Of a stretch of DNA of 64,000 nucleotides, positions 52,493 through 61,736 are shown piece after piece. The notes below the pieces were generated by a model that did no database searches, was not told where the DNA came from, and saw only the letters and a list, made by a program, of their open reading frames with translations. A program made the translations under genes and the position numbers. The stretch is from Jeotgalicoccus sp. (lineage in GTDB: Bacteria; Bacillota; Bacilli; Staphylococcales; Salinicoccaceae): NCBI GenBank assembly GCA_003513765.1, contig DONT01000002.1:62215-126214 (forward strand). The letters run 5' to 3'. Within the stretch, counting starts at the first letter, position 1. Every line of letters starts with the position of its first letter.

Positions 52493-54157
52493 TCAGTTAT
52501 TGCTCACTTTTTCGCGTGCTTCTTTATATACTGCTTTCGGAAATTCATATAGTCTCAGTAACTCAATCGCATTTGAACTCGTGGCGATACCGTCTTTTAT
52601 TTTATAATCAAAATTAATGTCGTCACCGATCAGTTCTTCGCTGAAGTGGTAATATTCAAACTCGCCAGCCAGTAAATCTGTCAGCTCCATATCGTGTGTT
52701 GCTGCGATTAAGCAGACATTTTCTTTCTCATGCAGATATCTTAAAAATGACTCGCCTGCAGCCAGCCGTTCTATCGTATTCGTGCCTTTAAATATCTCAT
52801 CAATAATACAGTAAACCGTACCGTTAAAATCTTCAATTTCATCCACAATCCGCTTCAGAGATTTTACTTCGCTGATAAAATAACTGTCGCCTTCGATTAC
52901 ACTGTCGGTAATTTCCATCGACGATATTACTTTGCCGGGAGTGTATTTAAATACTGTACTGGTGGATGTGTTTAACCCATTGCTGATAATCACATTGATA
53001 CCCAGTGCTTTCATGAATGTTGATTTTCCTGCTGCATTGGAACCAGTTAACAAAATATCATTATTAAAGTTAAGTTCATTATCAACAGCATCTGCAACGA
53101 GCGGATGATACAATCCCTCGGTTTGTATATATGAAGATGTTTCTGTTTCAGGCACTGTATAATACGGCAGCATCTCTCTCCACATTGCTAGGCTGTAGTG
53201 CAAGTCGAGCGAAGCAGTGTAACGCCATCCTTCTCTATATAACTCATGATTTTTATTCAGTGTCCGGTTAGCAGTGTGATAGAGGTGATAGTCTATTAAA
53301 AACATTAATTTAAAAGCATTAAACAGCTGAACACCGGCATTCAACTCTCCTGCACTGTCATCAGTAACAAACAGCGGACCCATTAATGCCAGTCTTTTCA
53401 GACCTTTACTGTTAAATTTTGAATTCAGTTTTCCGGCAGTGACAATAATATTAATCGCATAAAAAATATCCGTGTAATCTAAACCGGTTGAACCTTTATG
53501 CTTCTGCGACAGATATGCATTTATGCCAAACCCCGCCAGTATAGTTAACAATGATAAAAATGGATTGATAAAAAATAGAGACACACCGATAAACGGCAGC
53601 AATGAAAATAGTATGAACAAGGGATTATATTTCTTCACCGGCATAAATTCATACATAAACTTACTCGTATTAGAGTTGCTGGATCTGCCGAGTTTAGCCA
53701 GCCGATATGATATCTCTTCCCGGAAATTCCGGTCATTTTTAATTTTGTGTAACAAATCTTCATCTATAACATGATTTTCTGATGAATTCCGGAGCACTGC
53801 GTATAAATTTTCAGTGCCTATCGTCGTAAATGTATAGTTTATTTTATCCATCAGTTTACTGAGATCCAGATCATTCCACGTTTCATCATCCACAACGTTT
53901 CTGTCATTTGTATTTTCCTGTTCCATAATATTAACGAAGTAGTTATAGTAATGAAAATAGTATTCAGGCTTCGATTTTAATCTGGAGCGTCTGTCCCATA
54001 ATGTTTTAGTATCTTTCTTCAGTTTAAAATACTCAAATTTTTTTATAATCAGTGAAACAACCACAATTAAAATCATAACAACGATAAAAATATACAGCGT
54101 CTGTATGATAATCAGCCTCCTCTTAGATGTAAGTTTCTTCACTAATAATTTTATCAT
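52493..54157 (-). CDS. Membrane-anchored MutS-like ATPase
   Basis: A 554-residue protein whose C-terminal third is a MutS-family ATPase: Walker A TGSNAAGKST (371-380), SYFISEVKSL, Walker B CIIDEIFKGTNTIER and ATHDMEL. It lacks the mismatch-binding domain and Smr endonuclease domain; instead it has a helix at about 17-38 and a pair of helices at about 180-215. Members of this membrane MutS-like group are found in many bacteria without a known role. The annotated ATG has no ribosome site, while a perfect AGAGGAGG at about 54118-54125 precedes only ATT/ATC/ATA codons, so the true start is uncertain. Confidence 0.83.
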   Translation of the reverse strand: MIKLLVKKLTSKRRLIIIQTLYIFIVVMILIVVVSLIIKKFEYFKLKKDTKTLWDRRSRLKSKPEYYFHYYNYFVNIMEQENTNDRNVVDDETWNDLDLSKLMDKINYTFTTIGTENLYAVLRNSSENHVIDEDLLHKIKNDRNFREEISYRLAKLGRSSNSNTSKFMYEFMPVKKYNPLFILFSLLPFIGVSLFFINPFLSLLTILAGFGINAYLSQKHKGSTGLDYTDIFYAINIIVTAGKLNSKFNSKGLKRLALMGPLFVTDDSAGELNAGVQLFNAFKLMFLIDYHLYHTANRTLNKNHELYREGWRYTASLDLHYSLAMWREMLPYYTVPETETSSYIQTEGLYHPLVADAVDNELNFNNDILLTGSNAAGKSTFMKALGINVIISNGLNTSTSTVFKYTPGKVISSMEITDSVIEGDSYFISEVKSLKRIVDEIEDFNGTVYCIIDEIFKGTNTIERLAAGESFLRYLHEKENVCLIAATHDMELTDLLAGEFEYYHFSEELIGDDINFDYKIKDGIATSSNAIELLRLYEFPKAVYKEAREKVSNN

Positions 54158-54319
54158 TAATATGAAAATATACTACAAAAGGAAAGTTTTCTGTAATGTT
54201 ATTAATTAAACACGATATTTATAAACTATCCAACTATTCCGGCTAGTTGATTTAATGTATAACCCGCATGGTCATTATGATATATTAAGTTAGATATTTA
54301 TAGAGACGGGGGATTTGGC

Positions 54320-55054
54320 ATGGCGCTGTTTGGTACTATTGTAGATGCTTTAGCTATTATTTTAGGCAGCATCATCGGTCTTTTTTGGAGAAATATAAAT
54401 GAAAATATGAAAGCTACTATTCTTCAGGCACTGTCAATTACCGTACTCGTTATCGGTATTGATATGGCACTTGAAGCTAACAGCATACTTATTGTAGTCG
54501 TTGCCAGTCTCGCCCTCGGTTCCATGCTCGGTGAAAAATGGGACATTGAGGATAAAATGAATCACTTCGGCATCTGGCTCGAAACAAAAACTGGTGCAAC
54601 TGAAGGCGGTGCAGCCGCTGCTTTTGTTACTGCTACTTTAGTTTATGTCGTCGGTGCAGTCAGTATTATCGGCGCACTCGACAGCGGTTTGAGAAATGAT
54701 CACACCGTACTTTTAACAAAGGCTTTAATCGACGGGGTGCTCGCTATTTTCCTGACATCCACTATGGGGATCGGAATTATGTTCTCAGCCATTTCCGTAT
54801 TTCTGTTCCAGGGTGCGATTGCCTTGTCAGCTTCTCAAATTAACCGCTTTATACAGCCCGATTTGATGGATAATATTATTATTGCCATAACAGGTACAGG
54901 CGGCATTATGATTATTGCGATTGGTATCAGACTTCTCGGTTTGATGAATATAAGGGTCGCCAATATGCTCCCTGCAATATTGTTTGCGGTGCTGTTTGTA
55001 ACGATTCAATATTACTGGGATAAGATTAGTTTATTCTTTGTACAAATGTTCTAG
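54320..55054 (+). CDS. DUF554 family membrane protein
   Basis: A 244-residue protein with six or seven helices, beginning MALFGTIVDALAIILGSIIGLFW and containing GSMLGEKWDIE and ALIDGVLAIFLTSTMGIG, the marks of DUF554 (YdfK/YqgA). Its role is unknown. GGGGGA ribosome site. The Nudix gene follows by 22 nt in the same unit. Confidence 0.88.
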   Translation: MALFGTIVDALAIILGSIIGLFWRNINENMKATILQALSITVLVIGIDMALEANSILIVVVASLALGSMLGEKWDIEDKMNHFGIWLETKTGATEGGAAAAFVTATLVYVVGAVSIIGALDSGLRNDHTVLLTKALIDGVLAIFLTSTMGIGIMFSAISVFLFQGAIALSASQINRFIQPDLMDNIIIAITGTGGIMIIAIGIRLLGLMNIRVANMLPAILFAVLFVTIQYYWDKISLFFVQMF

Positions 55055-55076
55055 TTTCTAAGGAGATGAGTACGCT

Positions 55077-55661
55077 ATGGAAGATGAACAGCTCAATATT
55101 TTTGATTCAAAAGGCAGATTAACAGGCACAGCATCGCGTGCTGACGCTCATAAAAAAGGCTTGTGGCATGAAACATTTCACTGTTGGTTCATTGAAGTAA
55201 AAGAACATAAAATCTTTATCCATTTTCAGCTGAGAAGTCCCGATAAAAAAGATTTTCCAAATATGCTGGATATAACAGCCGCAGGACACCTGACAGCCGA
55301 AGAGGGCGTTGAAGACGGTGTTCGGGAAATTAAAGAAGAACTCGGTATCAGTCTTAATCTTAATGATTTAATGTATGCAGGGAAAATTGCTGATGAGATT
55401 ATCATCGGGGATTTTATCGACAGAGAATGGTGTCATGTCTTTATATATAAAATTCCTGCCGGTACAAAACCGGTTTATGTTTTCCAGGATAAAGAAGTAG
55501 CAGAGATTGTTAAAATTGAAGTCTCAGAGTTTGAAGAAATGTGGTCAAAAGAGAGTATCTCGGTAATGATTAACGGAAATTCTGTCAGAAAAAATAATTT
55601 TGTACCGCATGAAAACAGTTATATTGATGCTGTAATTAAATCTATAAAAAAATGGGTCTGA
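55077..55661 (+). CDS. Nudix hydrolase (isopentenyl-diphosphate isomerase-like YfcD type)
   Basis: A 194-residue Nudix protein. The Nudix box is complete in GHLTAEEGVEDGVREIKEELGI, spread over residues about 64-85 (written here in full it is the G-x5-E-x7-REIKEELGI pattern). The N-terminal LNIFDSKGRLTG...RADAHKKGLWHETFHCW segment is typical of the YfcD/IDI-like subgroup. Substrate not known. AAGGAGATG ribosome site. Confidence 0.87.
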   Translation: MEDEQLNIFDSKGRLTGTASRADAHKKGLWHETFHCWFIEVKEHKIFIHFQLRSPDKKDFPNMLDITAAGHLTAEEGVEDGVREIKEELGISLNLNDLMYAGKIADEIIIGDFIDREWCHVFIYKIPAGTKPVYVFQDKEVAEIVKIEVSEFEEMWSKESISVMINGNSVRKNNFVPHENSYIDAVIKSIKKWV

Positions 55662-55684
55662 ACTAATTAGTTCAGACCCATTTT
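55649..55684. terminator. Bidirectional terminator
   Basis: A 16-bp perfect stem ending in AGTTCAGACCCATTTT with a 4-nt loop; the Nudix stop codon lies within the left arm. Confidence 0.95.
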
Positions 55685-55708
55685 TCTAAATTCATTAAAA
55701 CAACTACA

Positions 55709-56662
55709 TTAGTTTTCCATATTCGCGACTAAGCGGCCCGTCACTTTACCATCTTCAAGCATCTGAATACCTTCAGGTATTTCATCAAATGAAATCTCTG
55801 TTATTTTCGGGCTGACTTTACCGGATGCAAACAGCTCATATATATCAGCGATATCCTGTTTAGTTCCGCCATTACTTCCGACCAATGTCGCTTGCTTAGT
55901 AATTAACTGAGTTACATTCAGAGTAGTTTCTAATTTCCCCATACCAACGAGAACAACTTTGCCCTGGAATGCTACAGACTCCAATGCTTCGCGTGTCGTA
56001 ATATCAAAGCCAGCAAAGTCGATAATGACTTCCGGTTCAAATTGTTCGATTTCTTTCACGCTTTCATACGCACCGGCTGCACCCAGACTTTCAGCTAGTT
56101 CACGCGCTTTTGGATTCATATCAACAGCGTATACTTTTGCGCCAATTGCTACTGCCGCTTCCAAAGCAATTTGGCCTAAACCGCCAATTCCAATCATACC
56201 GACAGTCATGCCTTCTCTAACGCCGCCTTTTGTAAACGTCGCATGGTATGAAGTCATACCTGCGTCAGTTCCAGCAGCTGCCTGTTCAAATGACACACCT
56301 TCAGGAATTTTGACGAGATCTGAAGCCGGCGCTAATACTTTTGTTCCAAAACCACCATCATACGCATAACCTGGTGCTGTTCCACTTGGACCAGTCGGGC
56401 ATACTGCAACTTTGTCGCCAACTTGATACTCCGTTACATCTTCGCCAACCTCACTGATTATACCTGCAACTTCGTGTCCCATAATAACAGGCAGCTCACC
56501 AAGCAATGCTTTCCATCCTTCATCTCTCAGTACACCTACATCTGAATGACAGAGACCCGCAACCTTCATATCAATGATAACTTTTCCATTTTCAACTTTT
56601 GGATCATCTTTTTCTACAAGCTCTAAAGGTTCGTTTGTATTTACAAATTGCCAACCTTTCAT
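55709..56662 (-). CDS. Zinc-dependent alcohol dehydrogenase (MDR family), short form
   Basis: A 317-residue medium-chain dehydrogenase. Catalytic zinc ligands C38 (GLCHSD) and H63-E64 (GHE) are present, and the cofactor fold is GIGGLGQIALEAA followed by VDMN. The four-Cys structural zinc loop found in most alcohol dehydrogenases is absent: the region reads CPTGPSGTAPGYAYDGGFG. This explains the short length. ATG 56662 is 8 nt from AGGAGG, better than TTG 56665. Confidence 0.88.
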   Translation of the reverse strand: MKGWQFVNTNEPLELVEKDDPKVENGKVIIDMKVAGLCHSDVGVLRDEGWKALLGELPVIMGHEVAGIISEVGEDVTEYQVGDKVAVCPTGPSGTAPGYAYDGGFGTKVLAPASDLVKIPEGVSFEQAAAGTDAGMTSYHATFTKGGVREGMTVGMIGIGGLGQIALEAAVAIGAKVYAVDMNPKARELAESLGAAGAYESVKEIEQFEPEVIIDFAGFDITTREALESVAFQGKVVLVGMGKLETTLNVTQLITKQATLVGSNGGTKQDIADIYELFASGKVSPKITEISFDEIPEGIQMLEDGKVTGRLVANMEN

Positions 56663-56813
56663 CAATGACGCCTCCTGAATTTTTAATTTTCTTTCAATTA
56701 AATTTTAACGTTAAAATAAGCTTACATCAACTAAAGTCTCTTTAAAAAAGTAATAAATTTCCTTAAATGTTACTAAAATATCACGTGTCAATTTTTAGAA
56801 ATCAGTAATCTAA

Positions 56814-56936
56814 AACGAGACATATAACAGAATTGCTGAACTTTACCAGGAAGCAGATACGGCAGAGTTTATCGAAGAAGAGTACGACGGTGCATTAATT
56901 CCGACAGTACTTGAACTAAGCGAAATTGGCTGGTAA
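56814..56936 (+). pseudogene. C-terminal gene remnant in the 56.7-57.0 kb gap
   Basis: After a TAA at 56811, forty codons without a start run to TAA at 56934-56936, followed directly by a terminator. The peptide (ETYNRIAELYQEADTAEFI ... LELSEIGW) has amphipathic, protein-like composition. I cannot identify the parent. The rest of the roughly 300-nt gap shows only AT-rich sequence. Confidence 0.5.
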
Positions 56937-56940
56937 ATAA

Positions 56941-56964
56941 AAGAGCTCCCTTAACGGGAGCTTT
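56941..56964. terminator. Terminator
   Basis: Stem AAGAGCTCCC / GGGAGCTTTT (one mismatch) with loop TTAAC, after the remnant and next to the end of the minus-strand gene at 56970. Confidence 0.8.
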
Positions 56965-56969
56965 TGCTT

Positions 56970-57260
56970 TTATAACGATTCGATAAACTGCTCTTCAGCT
57001 TCATTTTGCGGGTTGAACGTTATATCTTCGCTGATATTCTGTTTCATAAATGATACATACATCTGCTTAGCTACGGGTTCATTAAAGTCTTCTTTAAAAT
57101 CATAATGCACATCAATTTCATTATCCAGCTCACTGTCTATACCTGCAAGATAGGCAACAATTCCTTCTTCTGTACACAGCGTTAAATACTTAACATTTTC
57201 AAGCTGCAGCTGCTGTTCAAAGTCAGGAATCGCTGCCGGTTCGATATTTTTAATTTCCAT
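56970..57260 (-). CDS. Hypothetical acidic protein (96 aa)
   Basis: A soluble protein of 96 residues, acidic, with alternating strand/helix character (VKYLTLCTEEGIVAYLAGI). ATG 57260 has AAGGAG 7 nt upstream, better than the frame's start at 57290. No family recognised. Confidence 0.65.
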   Translation of the reverse strand: MEIKNIEPAAIPDFEQQLQLENVKYLTLCTEEGIVAYLAGIDSELDNEIDVHYDFKEDFNEPVAKQMYVSFMKQNISEDITFNPQNEAEEQFIESL

Positions 57261-57411
57261 CAAAAAACTCCTTCCGGTGTTTTTAATCAATTACCCTTTT
57301 TTTAAATAAACAATCGTTCATCACTTAACTTTTTATTTATCTGAATTTATAGATAACTTATAATAACAGCTGTATACTGATTCATATAAACTTTAAAAAA
57401 GAGGGATATAT

Positions 57412-58545
57412 ATGCGTTTTGAAACGAAAGCAATTCATGCCGGAAGACAGGTTGATCCGATCACAGGGGCGGTGACAGCACCAATGCACCTGTCCACTAC
57501 TTACGAAAGATCTGCAGACGGTTCTTATACCGACGGCTTTATGTACAGCCGCGGAGACAATCCGAACCGCCGTTCTCTGGAAGAATGTCTAACCGCACTT
57601 GAAGAAGGCTATGACTGCGTCGCTTTTTCTTCAGGCATGGCCGCTATTTCATCAGTGATTGAATCACTGCCGCCGGATATGCCTCAGCGTATTATTTTAC
57701 CGGATGATATGTATTTCGGTGTGCTGACTTTACTTAAGGAAACGGATATCGGCAGAAGGTTTGATATCGTTACTGCAGATATGAGTAATCTGGAGGAATT
57801 GAGAGAAGCAGTTGAAAGTGAAGCGACCGGCTTAATCTGGATTGAAACACCGTCAAATCCTCAGATTAAAATTATCGATATCGCTGCAGTCGTTAATATC
57901 GCAAAAGAAGCAGGAGCAGTAACTATTGTCGATAATACAACGGCAACACCTGTTCTGCAAAACCCGCTGTCGCTCGGTACTGATTTTTCACTGCATTCGG
58001 TGACTAAATATATCGGCGGTCACAGTGACTTATTACTTGGTGCAGTCGTAGCCAAGGAAGACAGTCCGATGCTTCAAAACTTAAGAACATGGCAGCATGC
58101 GAAAGGCGCAGTACCGTCATCATTTGACTGCTGGCTCGCCCTCCGGGGTGTTCAGACTTTATCGGCAAGAATGTCCGTGCACTGCTCCAGTGCTAAAATT
58201 ATCGCTGACTTTTTAAACCATCATGACAAAGTTGAAGCGGTATACCACCCGGGTCTCCCCGAACACCCTGGACACGATATTGCAGCATCACAAATGAATG
58301 ACTTTGGCGGATTAATGTCGTTTAAAGTTAAAGGGAATGCTGAAGATGCGCTAAAAGTAGCTAATACGGTTAAAATCTTTACACAAGCAACGAGTCTAGG
58401 CGGCACCCACAGCTATATCGAGCATCGCGCTTCAGTGGAAAAAGAATTAACTAAAGCGCCGGATACACTGCTCCGCTTATCTGTCGGTCTCGAAAATGTT
58501 AAGGACTTGCAAGAAGATCTGGAACAGGCGCTCGCTCAAATATAA
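57412..58545 (+). CDS. Cystathionine gamma-synthase/lyase family PLP enzyme
   Basis: A 377-residue trans-sulfuration enzyme. It has the family start TKAIHAGRQVDPITGAV, the cofactor-binding SSGMAAIS, D174 in VDNTTATPVLQNPL, and the Schiff-base K199 in SLHSVTKYIGGHSD. Family members make or split cystathionine, or release H2S or methanethiol from Cys/Met; sequence alone does not tell which. The next gene encodes an SQR-like sulfide-handling flavoprotein, which favours a lyase that releases sulfide. GAGGGA ribosome site. Confidence 0.88.
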   Translation: MRFETKAIHAGRQVDPITGAVTAPMHLSTTYERSADGSYTDGFMYSRGDNPNRRSLEECLTALEEGYDCVAFSSGMAAISSVIESLPPDMPQRIILPDDMYFGVLTLLKETDIGRRFDIVTADMSNLEELREAVESEATGLIWIETPSNPQIKIIDIAAVVNIAKEAGAVTIVDNTTATPVLQNPLSLGTDFSLHSVTKYIGGHSDLLLGAVVAKEDSPMLQNLRTWQHAKGAVPSSFDCWLALRGVQTLSARMSVHCSSAKIIADFLNHHDKVEAVYHPGLPEHPGHDIAASQMNDFGGLMSFKVKGNAEDALKVANTVKIFTQATSLGGTHSYIEHRASVEKELTKAPDTLLRLSVGLENVKDLQEDLEQALAQI

Positions 58546-58574
58546 ATAATAAGAATAAATTATAATATGACTAA

Positions 58575-58612
58575 CCTCTGTGTAAACGGGAATATTCCCA
58601 GTAACACGGAGG
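58575..58612 (+). promoter_or_regulatory. Hairpin that covers the ribosome site of the SQR-like gene
   Basis: CCTCTGTGT (58575-58583) pairs over 9 bp with ACACGGAGG (58604-58612), enclosing a second dyad GGGAATATTCCC (58588-58599). The right arm contains GGAGG, which is the ribosome site 7 nt before the ATG at 58620. There is no T-run, so this is more likely translation control than termination. Confidence 0.6.
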
Positions 58613-58619
58613 TGTTCTT

Positions 58620-59804
58620 ATGAAACAGCATTATAAATTAGTGATTCTTGGCGGAGGGACCGGCGGTATATCAACAGCAAGCCGGATACTTTCCAAAAAG
58701 AAAGATTTAAAAGAAGATGTCTTAATTATAGAACCCGATGATTATCATTATTTCCAGCCTGCCTGGCCGTTAGTCGGGAGCGGTGATGAAAAACTGGATT
58801 CCACAAGAAAACCGATGAAAAAAGTTATACCGAAAGGAGCCAGATGGCTTCAGTCATCTGTTAAAAATGTCGATCCTGTAAAACGGGAAGTGACGGCTGA
58901 CGATACGGTCTTCAGCTATGACTTTCTAATTGTGGCACTTGGTATTGAACTTAATTATGATGCGATTAAAGGTGCTAAGGAAGCACTTGGCAAAAACGGT
59001 GTTTGTACAAACTATATATATGATTTTGTTGAATACACTTATGAGTCTTTGAAAAATACAAAATCCGGCAACATCATCGTAACGAAGCCGCAATCCAAAA
59101 TTAAAGGCGGTGTGTCAGCGGAAAACTCGCTGTTTACGATGGATGATTTTATAAAACAGCATAAGCGTAACGTCGATATAATGTTCAGAAGCGGACGTGA
59201 AGAAATATTTGAAGTGAAAAAATATAACGACAGCCTCGTCAGTCAGATGGAAGAAAAACATATCGACTACAAGCTGAATGAAGAACTGATCGAAGTCAAA
59301 GGCAGAGAGAAACAAGCGGTATTTAAAAATACCCAAACTGGCGAAACACATACTCTGCCGTTTGAAACGCTTATCATCACACCGCCGATGCATGGTCCGT
59401 CAGTTTTAAATAATTCAGGACTGCTGGACGAAGAAGGCTGGGTAGACGTCGATAAACACACGATGATGCACAAACAATATACAACGGTATTTTCTCTCGG
59501 TGATTCATCCAGTCTGCCGACAGTAAAAATGGGCGCTGCTGTCCGAAAACAGCTGCCGGTGCTGGTCGATAATCTAATTGAACGTATGAATGATCAGGAA
59601 CCCAGTCATAAGTATGATGGCAGCACAGCCTGTCCCATCGCAACTGAATACGGGGAACTTATTCTCGCTGAATTCGGCTATGACAGAGTGCCGACAGAAA
59701 CAACTTTTCTGAATCAGGCTGATGATAAGAAGATTTTTTATCAATTTAAAAAGAATATGCTGCCGATTATGTACTGGTATGCACTGCTGAATGGTAAATC
59801 ATAG
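58620..59804 (+). CDS. Sulfide:quinone oxidoreductase-like flavoprotein
   Basis: A 394-residue FAD-dependent oxidoreductase of the SQR family: LVILGGGTGGISTASRIL (FAD), YHYFQPAWPLVGSG, FLIVALGIELNYDAI, FSLGDSSSLPTVKMGAAV. SQR uses three Cys; here C129 (GVCTNYIYD) and C338 (TACPIATEYG) are present, but the region that should carry the third reads KIKGGVSAEN (161 on) with no Cys. The reaction may therefore differ from standard SQR. It follows the trans-sulfuration gene by 74 nt without a terminator. Confidence 0.82.
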   Translation: MKQHYKLVILGGGTGGISTASRILSKKKDLKEDVLIIEPDDYHYFQPAWPLVGSGDEKLDSTRKPMKKVIPKGARWLQSSVKNVDPVKREVTADDTVFSYDFLIVALGIELNYDAIKGAKEALGKNGVCTNYIYDFVEYTYESLKNTKSGNIIVTKPQSKIKGGVSAENSLFTMDDFIKQHKRNVDIMFRSGREEIFEVKKYNDSLVSQMEEKHIDYKLNEELIEVKGREKQAVFKNTQTGETHTLPFETLIITPPMHGPSVLNNSGLLDEEGWVDVDKHTMMHKQYTTVFSLGDSSSLPTVKMGAAVRKQLPVLVDNLIERMNDQEPSHKYDGSTACPIATEYGELILAEFGYDRVPTETTFLNQADDKKIFYQFKKNMLPIMYWYALLNGKS

Positions 59805-59813
59805 CACCATTAA

Positions 59814-59851
59814 AAAAAGACGTTATCGAATTTAAACGATAACGTCTTTTT
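59814..59851. terminator. Bidirectional terminator
   Basis: A 15-bp perfect stem AAAAAGACGTTATCG / CGATAACGTCTTTTT with an 8-nt loop between the SQR-like gene and the convergent lipoprotein gene. Confidence 0.95.
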
Positions 59852-59852
59852 G

Positions 59853-61520
59853 TTATTTAAAATTAAGATTTTCAAGTCTGATATAACCGGCTGCGTCGAG
59901 TTCAACACCATCGAGCTGAGCAGTATTATATGCGAGACTCATATTCGGATGAACGAGAGGCGCATACGGTACATCTTCACGGAGCATATTATGGATATTT
60001 GTATACTCTGAAAGTCTGTCCGCATCTTCTGTTGCACTTCTTGCACTTTCTAGTGCCGCATCAACATCCTCATTCGTATAGAATGCTCTGTTGCCTCCAA
60101 AACCTCTGTTAGAACTCAAAGTCAACGCGGACAGCAGGTAATCCGCATCGCCGGTAGATGCTGTAAAACTGAGCAGGAACATATCATGCTGTCCCTCGCC
60201 TAAACGTTCCATAAATGTTGCCATTTCAAATTGTTCAATTGTGATATTTATATTTAACTCTTTAAGCTGTTCCTGGATATAGACAGCAGAATCGACTAAA
60301 TCCTGACTGTCATTCACCCATATCGTGGCATCAAAACCATCAGCGTGATTGGATTCACTGAGAGCTGCCTTGGCCTGTTCCATATCCTGGCCGACTTCCG
60401 GCAGCTCCTCATCGTGCCCAAATACGCTGGCAGAAACCAGGCTGTTCGGAATCGCAGCTTGTCCGTTATAAATACCTTCTTTTAGCTCTTCTCTGTCGAG
60501 AGCAAAGTCGATAGCCTGGCGCACTTTAACATCATCAAAAGGTTCTTTTTCCGTATTGAAACCGAGATAGTTCGTTCTTAACGATTCCGCTTCAACAAAT
60601 TCAGTACTGTCACTGTTTTGAACTCTGTCTATCATTGCCATATCAACTGGCGTAGTAATGTTTACACCGCCGGATTCAAGCTCCGCCATCATCGAACCCG
60701 ATTCAGGAATAATAACAAATGTCAGATTATCAATGTTGCTTTCTCCCGCGAAATCTTCAAAGCGTTCAAACTCTATATTCTGTCCCGGAGCTCTCGCTTT
60801 AAATTGAACGTAGTTTGTACCATCCGGATTTTCTGAAAGGTAAGTGCTTGTATGCTCGGCAATCTGTTCTGAAACGTTCGTGAACTCTTCACCACCTGCA
60901 GCTCTCAGTTCATAATAATCTTCTGCGGTCATATCGAGCTCGGTCTGATCTATAGCATTTTGATAATCAGCATCAATGCTCTCTTTACTCATAATACTCG
61001 CTGCTGTATGCGCTAAATTATCCGGCAGCGGAGCGAATGGGTAGGATGTAGTAATATTTAATTCATAATCATTAACCACTTCAATGTCTTCAATCATTTC
61101 GAAAAGGAAGACAGTAGGGGCACTGATACTTGGATCCAGCACACGTTCAAGCGATGCCTTTACATCCTGAGCGGTAAACTCAGAGCCATTATGAAAAGTC
61201 ACCCCTTCAGCTAATTTAAAGTTCCATGTGGTATCATCCACCTGTTTCCACTCCGAAGCGAGACCCGGTTTATGAGACATATCAATTTCACGTGCCACAA
61301 GTGTCTGGTAGAGATGACGCCTGATTTGAATCGCGTTGACATCATTTGTTCCATGAGGATCAATAGTCGATAAATCCTGGTCAAAGCCGACAACAACATC
61401 ACCTGTATTCGCATTCTCCGAATTTTCATCCTCGCCGATATCAGCAGCTTCATCATTCGAACATGCCGCCGTAACCGACAGCAAGGCAATCGCAAACAAT
61501 AAAAATAACTTTCTAAGCAT
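59853..61520 (-). CDS. Peptide/nickel ABC transporter substrate-binding lipoprotein
   Basis: A 555-residue solute-binding protein of family 5 (OppA/DppA/NikA). Lipobox LSVTAAC with C20 as the lipidated Cys after a 19-residue signal, then an acidic linker. Family marks are LYQTLVAREIDMSHKPGLASEW, NFKLAEGVTFHNGSEFTAQDV and VRQAIDFALDREEL. Permease and ATPase genes are absent on both sides, so it must use a transporter encoded elsewhere. GGGGGT ribosome site 6 nt upstream. Confidence 0.92.
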   Translation of the reverse strand: MLRKLFLLFAIALLSVTAACSNDEAADIGEDENSENANTGDVVVGFDQDLSTIDPHGTNDVNAIQIRRHLYQTLVAREIDMSHKPGLASEWKQVDDTTWNFKLAEGVTFHNGSEFTAQDVKASLERVLDPSISAPTVFLFEMIEDIEVVNDYELNITTSYPFAPLPDNLAHTAASIMSKESIDADYQNAIDQTELDMTAEDYYELRAAGGEEFTNVSEQIAEHTSTYLSENPDGTNYVQFKARAPGQNIEFERFEDFAGESNIDNLTFVIIPESGSMMAELESGGVNITTPVDMAMIDRVQNSDSTEFVEAESLRTNYLGFNTEKEPFDDVKVRQAIDFALDREELKEGIYNGQAAIPNSLVSASVFGHDEELPEVGQDMEQAKAALSESNHADGFDATIWVNDSQDLVDSAVYIQEQLKELNINITIEQFEMATFMERLGEGQHDMFLLSFTASTGDADYLLSALTLSSNRGFGGNRAFYTNEDVDAALESARSATEDADRLSEYTNIHNMLREDVPYAPLVHPNMSLAYNTAQLDGVELDAAGYIRLENLNFK

Positions 61521-61650
61521 AGCAGTACCCCCAATATTATTTAGTGTTATATCTCTTTTAAAATAGTTAGAATATTTAAAATTATATAATGAAAAAGTTA
61601 TAATAGCTACCTTTACTCTTCCGGATACATCTAAATATTTGAGAGAACGG

Positions 61651-61730
61651 AGGCTGTACTCATTTGGCCGGGTAAACCCGTTACTGTGACAGCGAACTTA
61701 TCTCATTGGCACACTAAACCCATCTCAGAA
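61651..61730. repeat. Degenerate 41-43-nt repeat, locus C
   Basis: CTCATTTGG (61659) and CTCATTGG (61702) recur 43 nt apart, each followed by a TAAACC block (GGGTAAACCCG, ACTAAACCC). CTCAT-N-TG plus a small CCGGG hairpin resembles the unit at locus A (GCTCATGTG... CCGGGACTTACCGG). It fills the gap between the lipoprotein gene and the mqo terminator. Confidence 0.5.
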
Positions 61731-61736
61731 CCAAAA

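Noticed and set aside
57291..57411. T-box or SAM riboswitch before the trans-sulfuration gene
   Set aside because: The 120-nt leader has none of the conserved T-box or SAM core sequences and no terminator.
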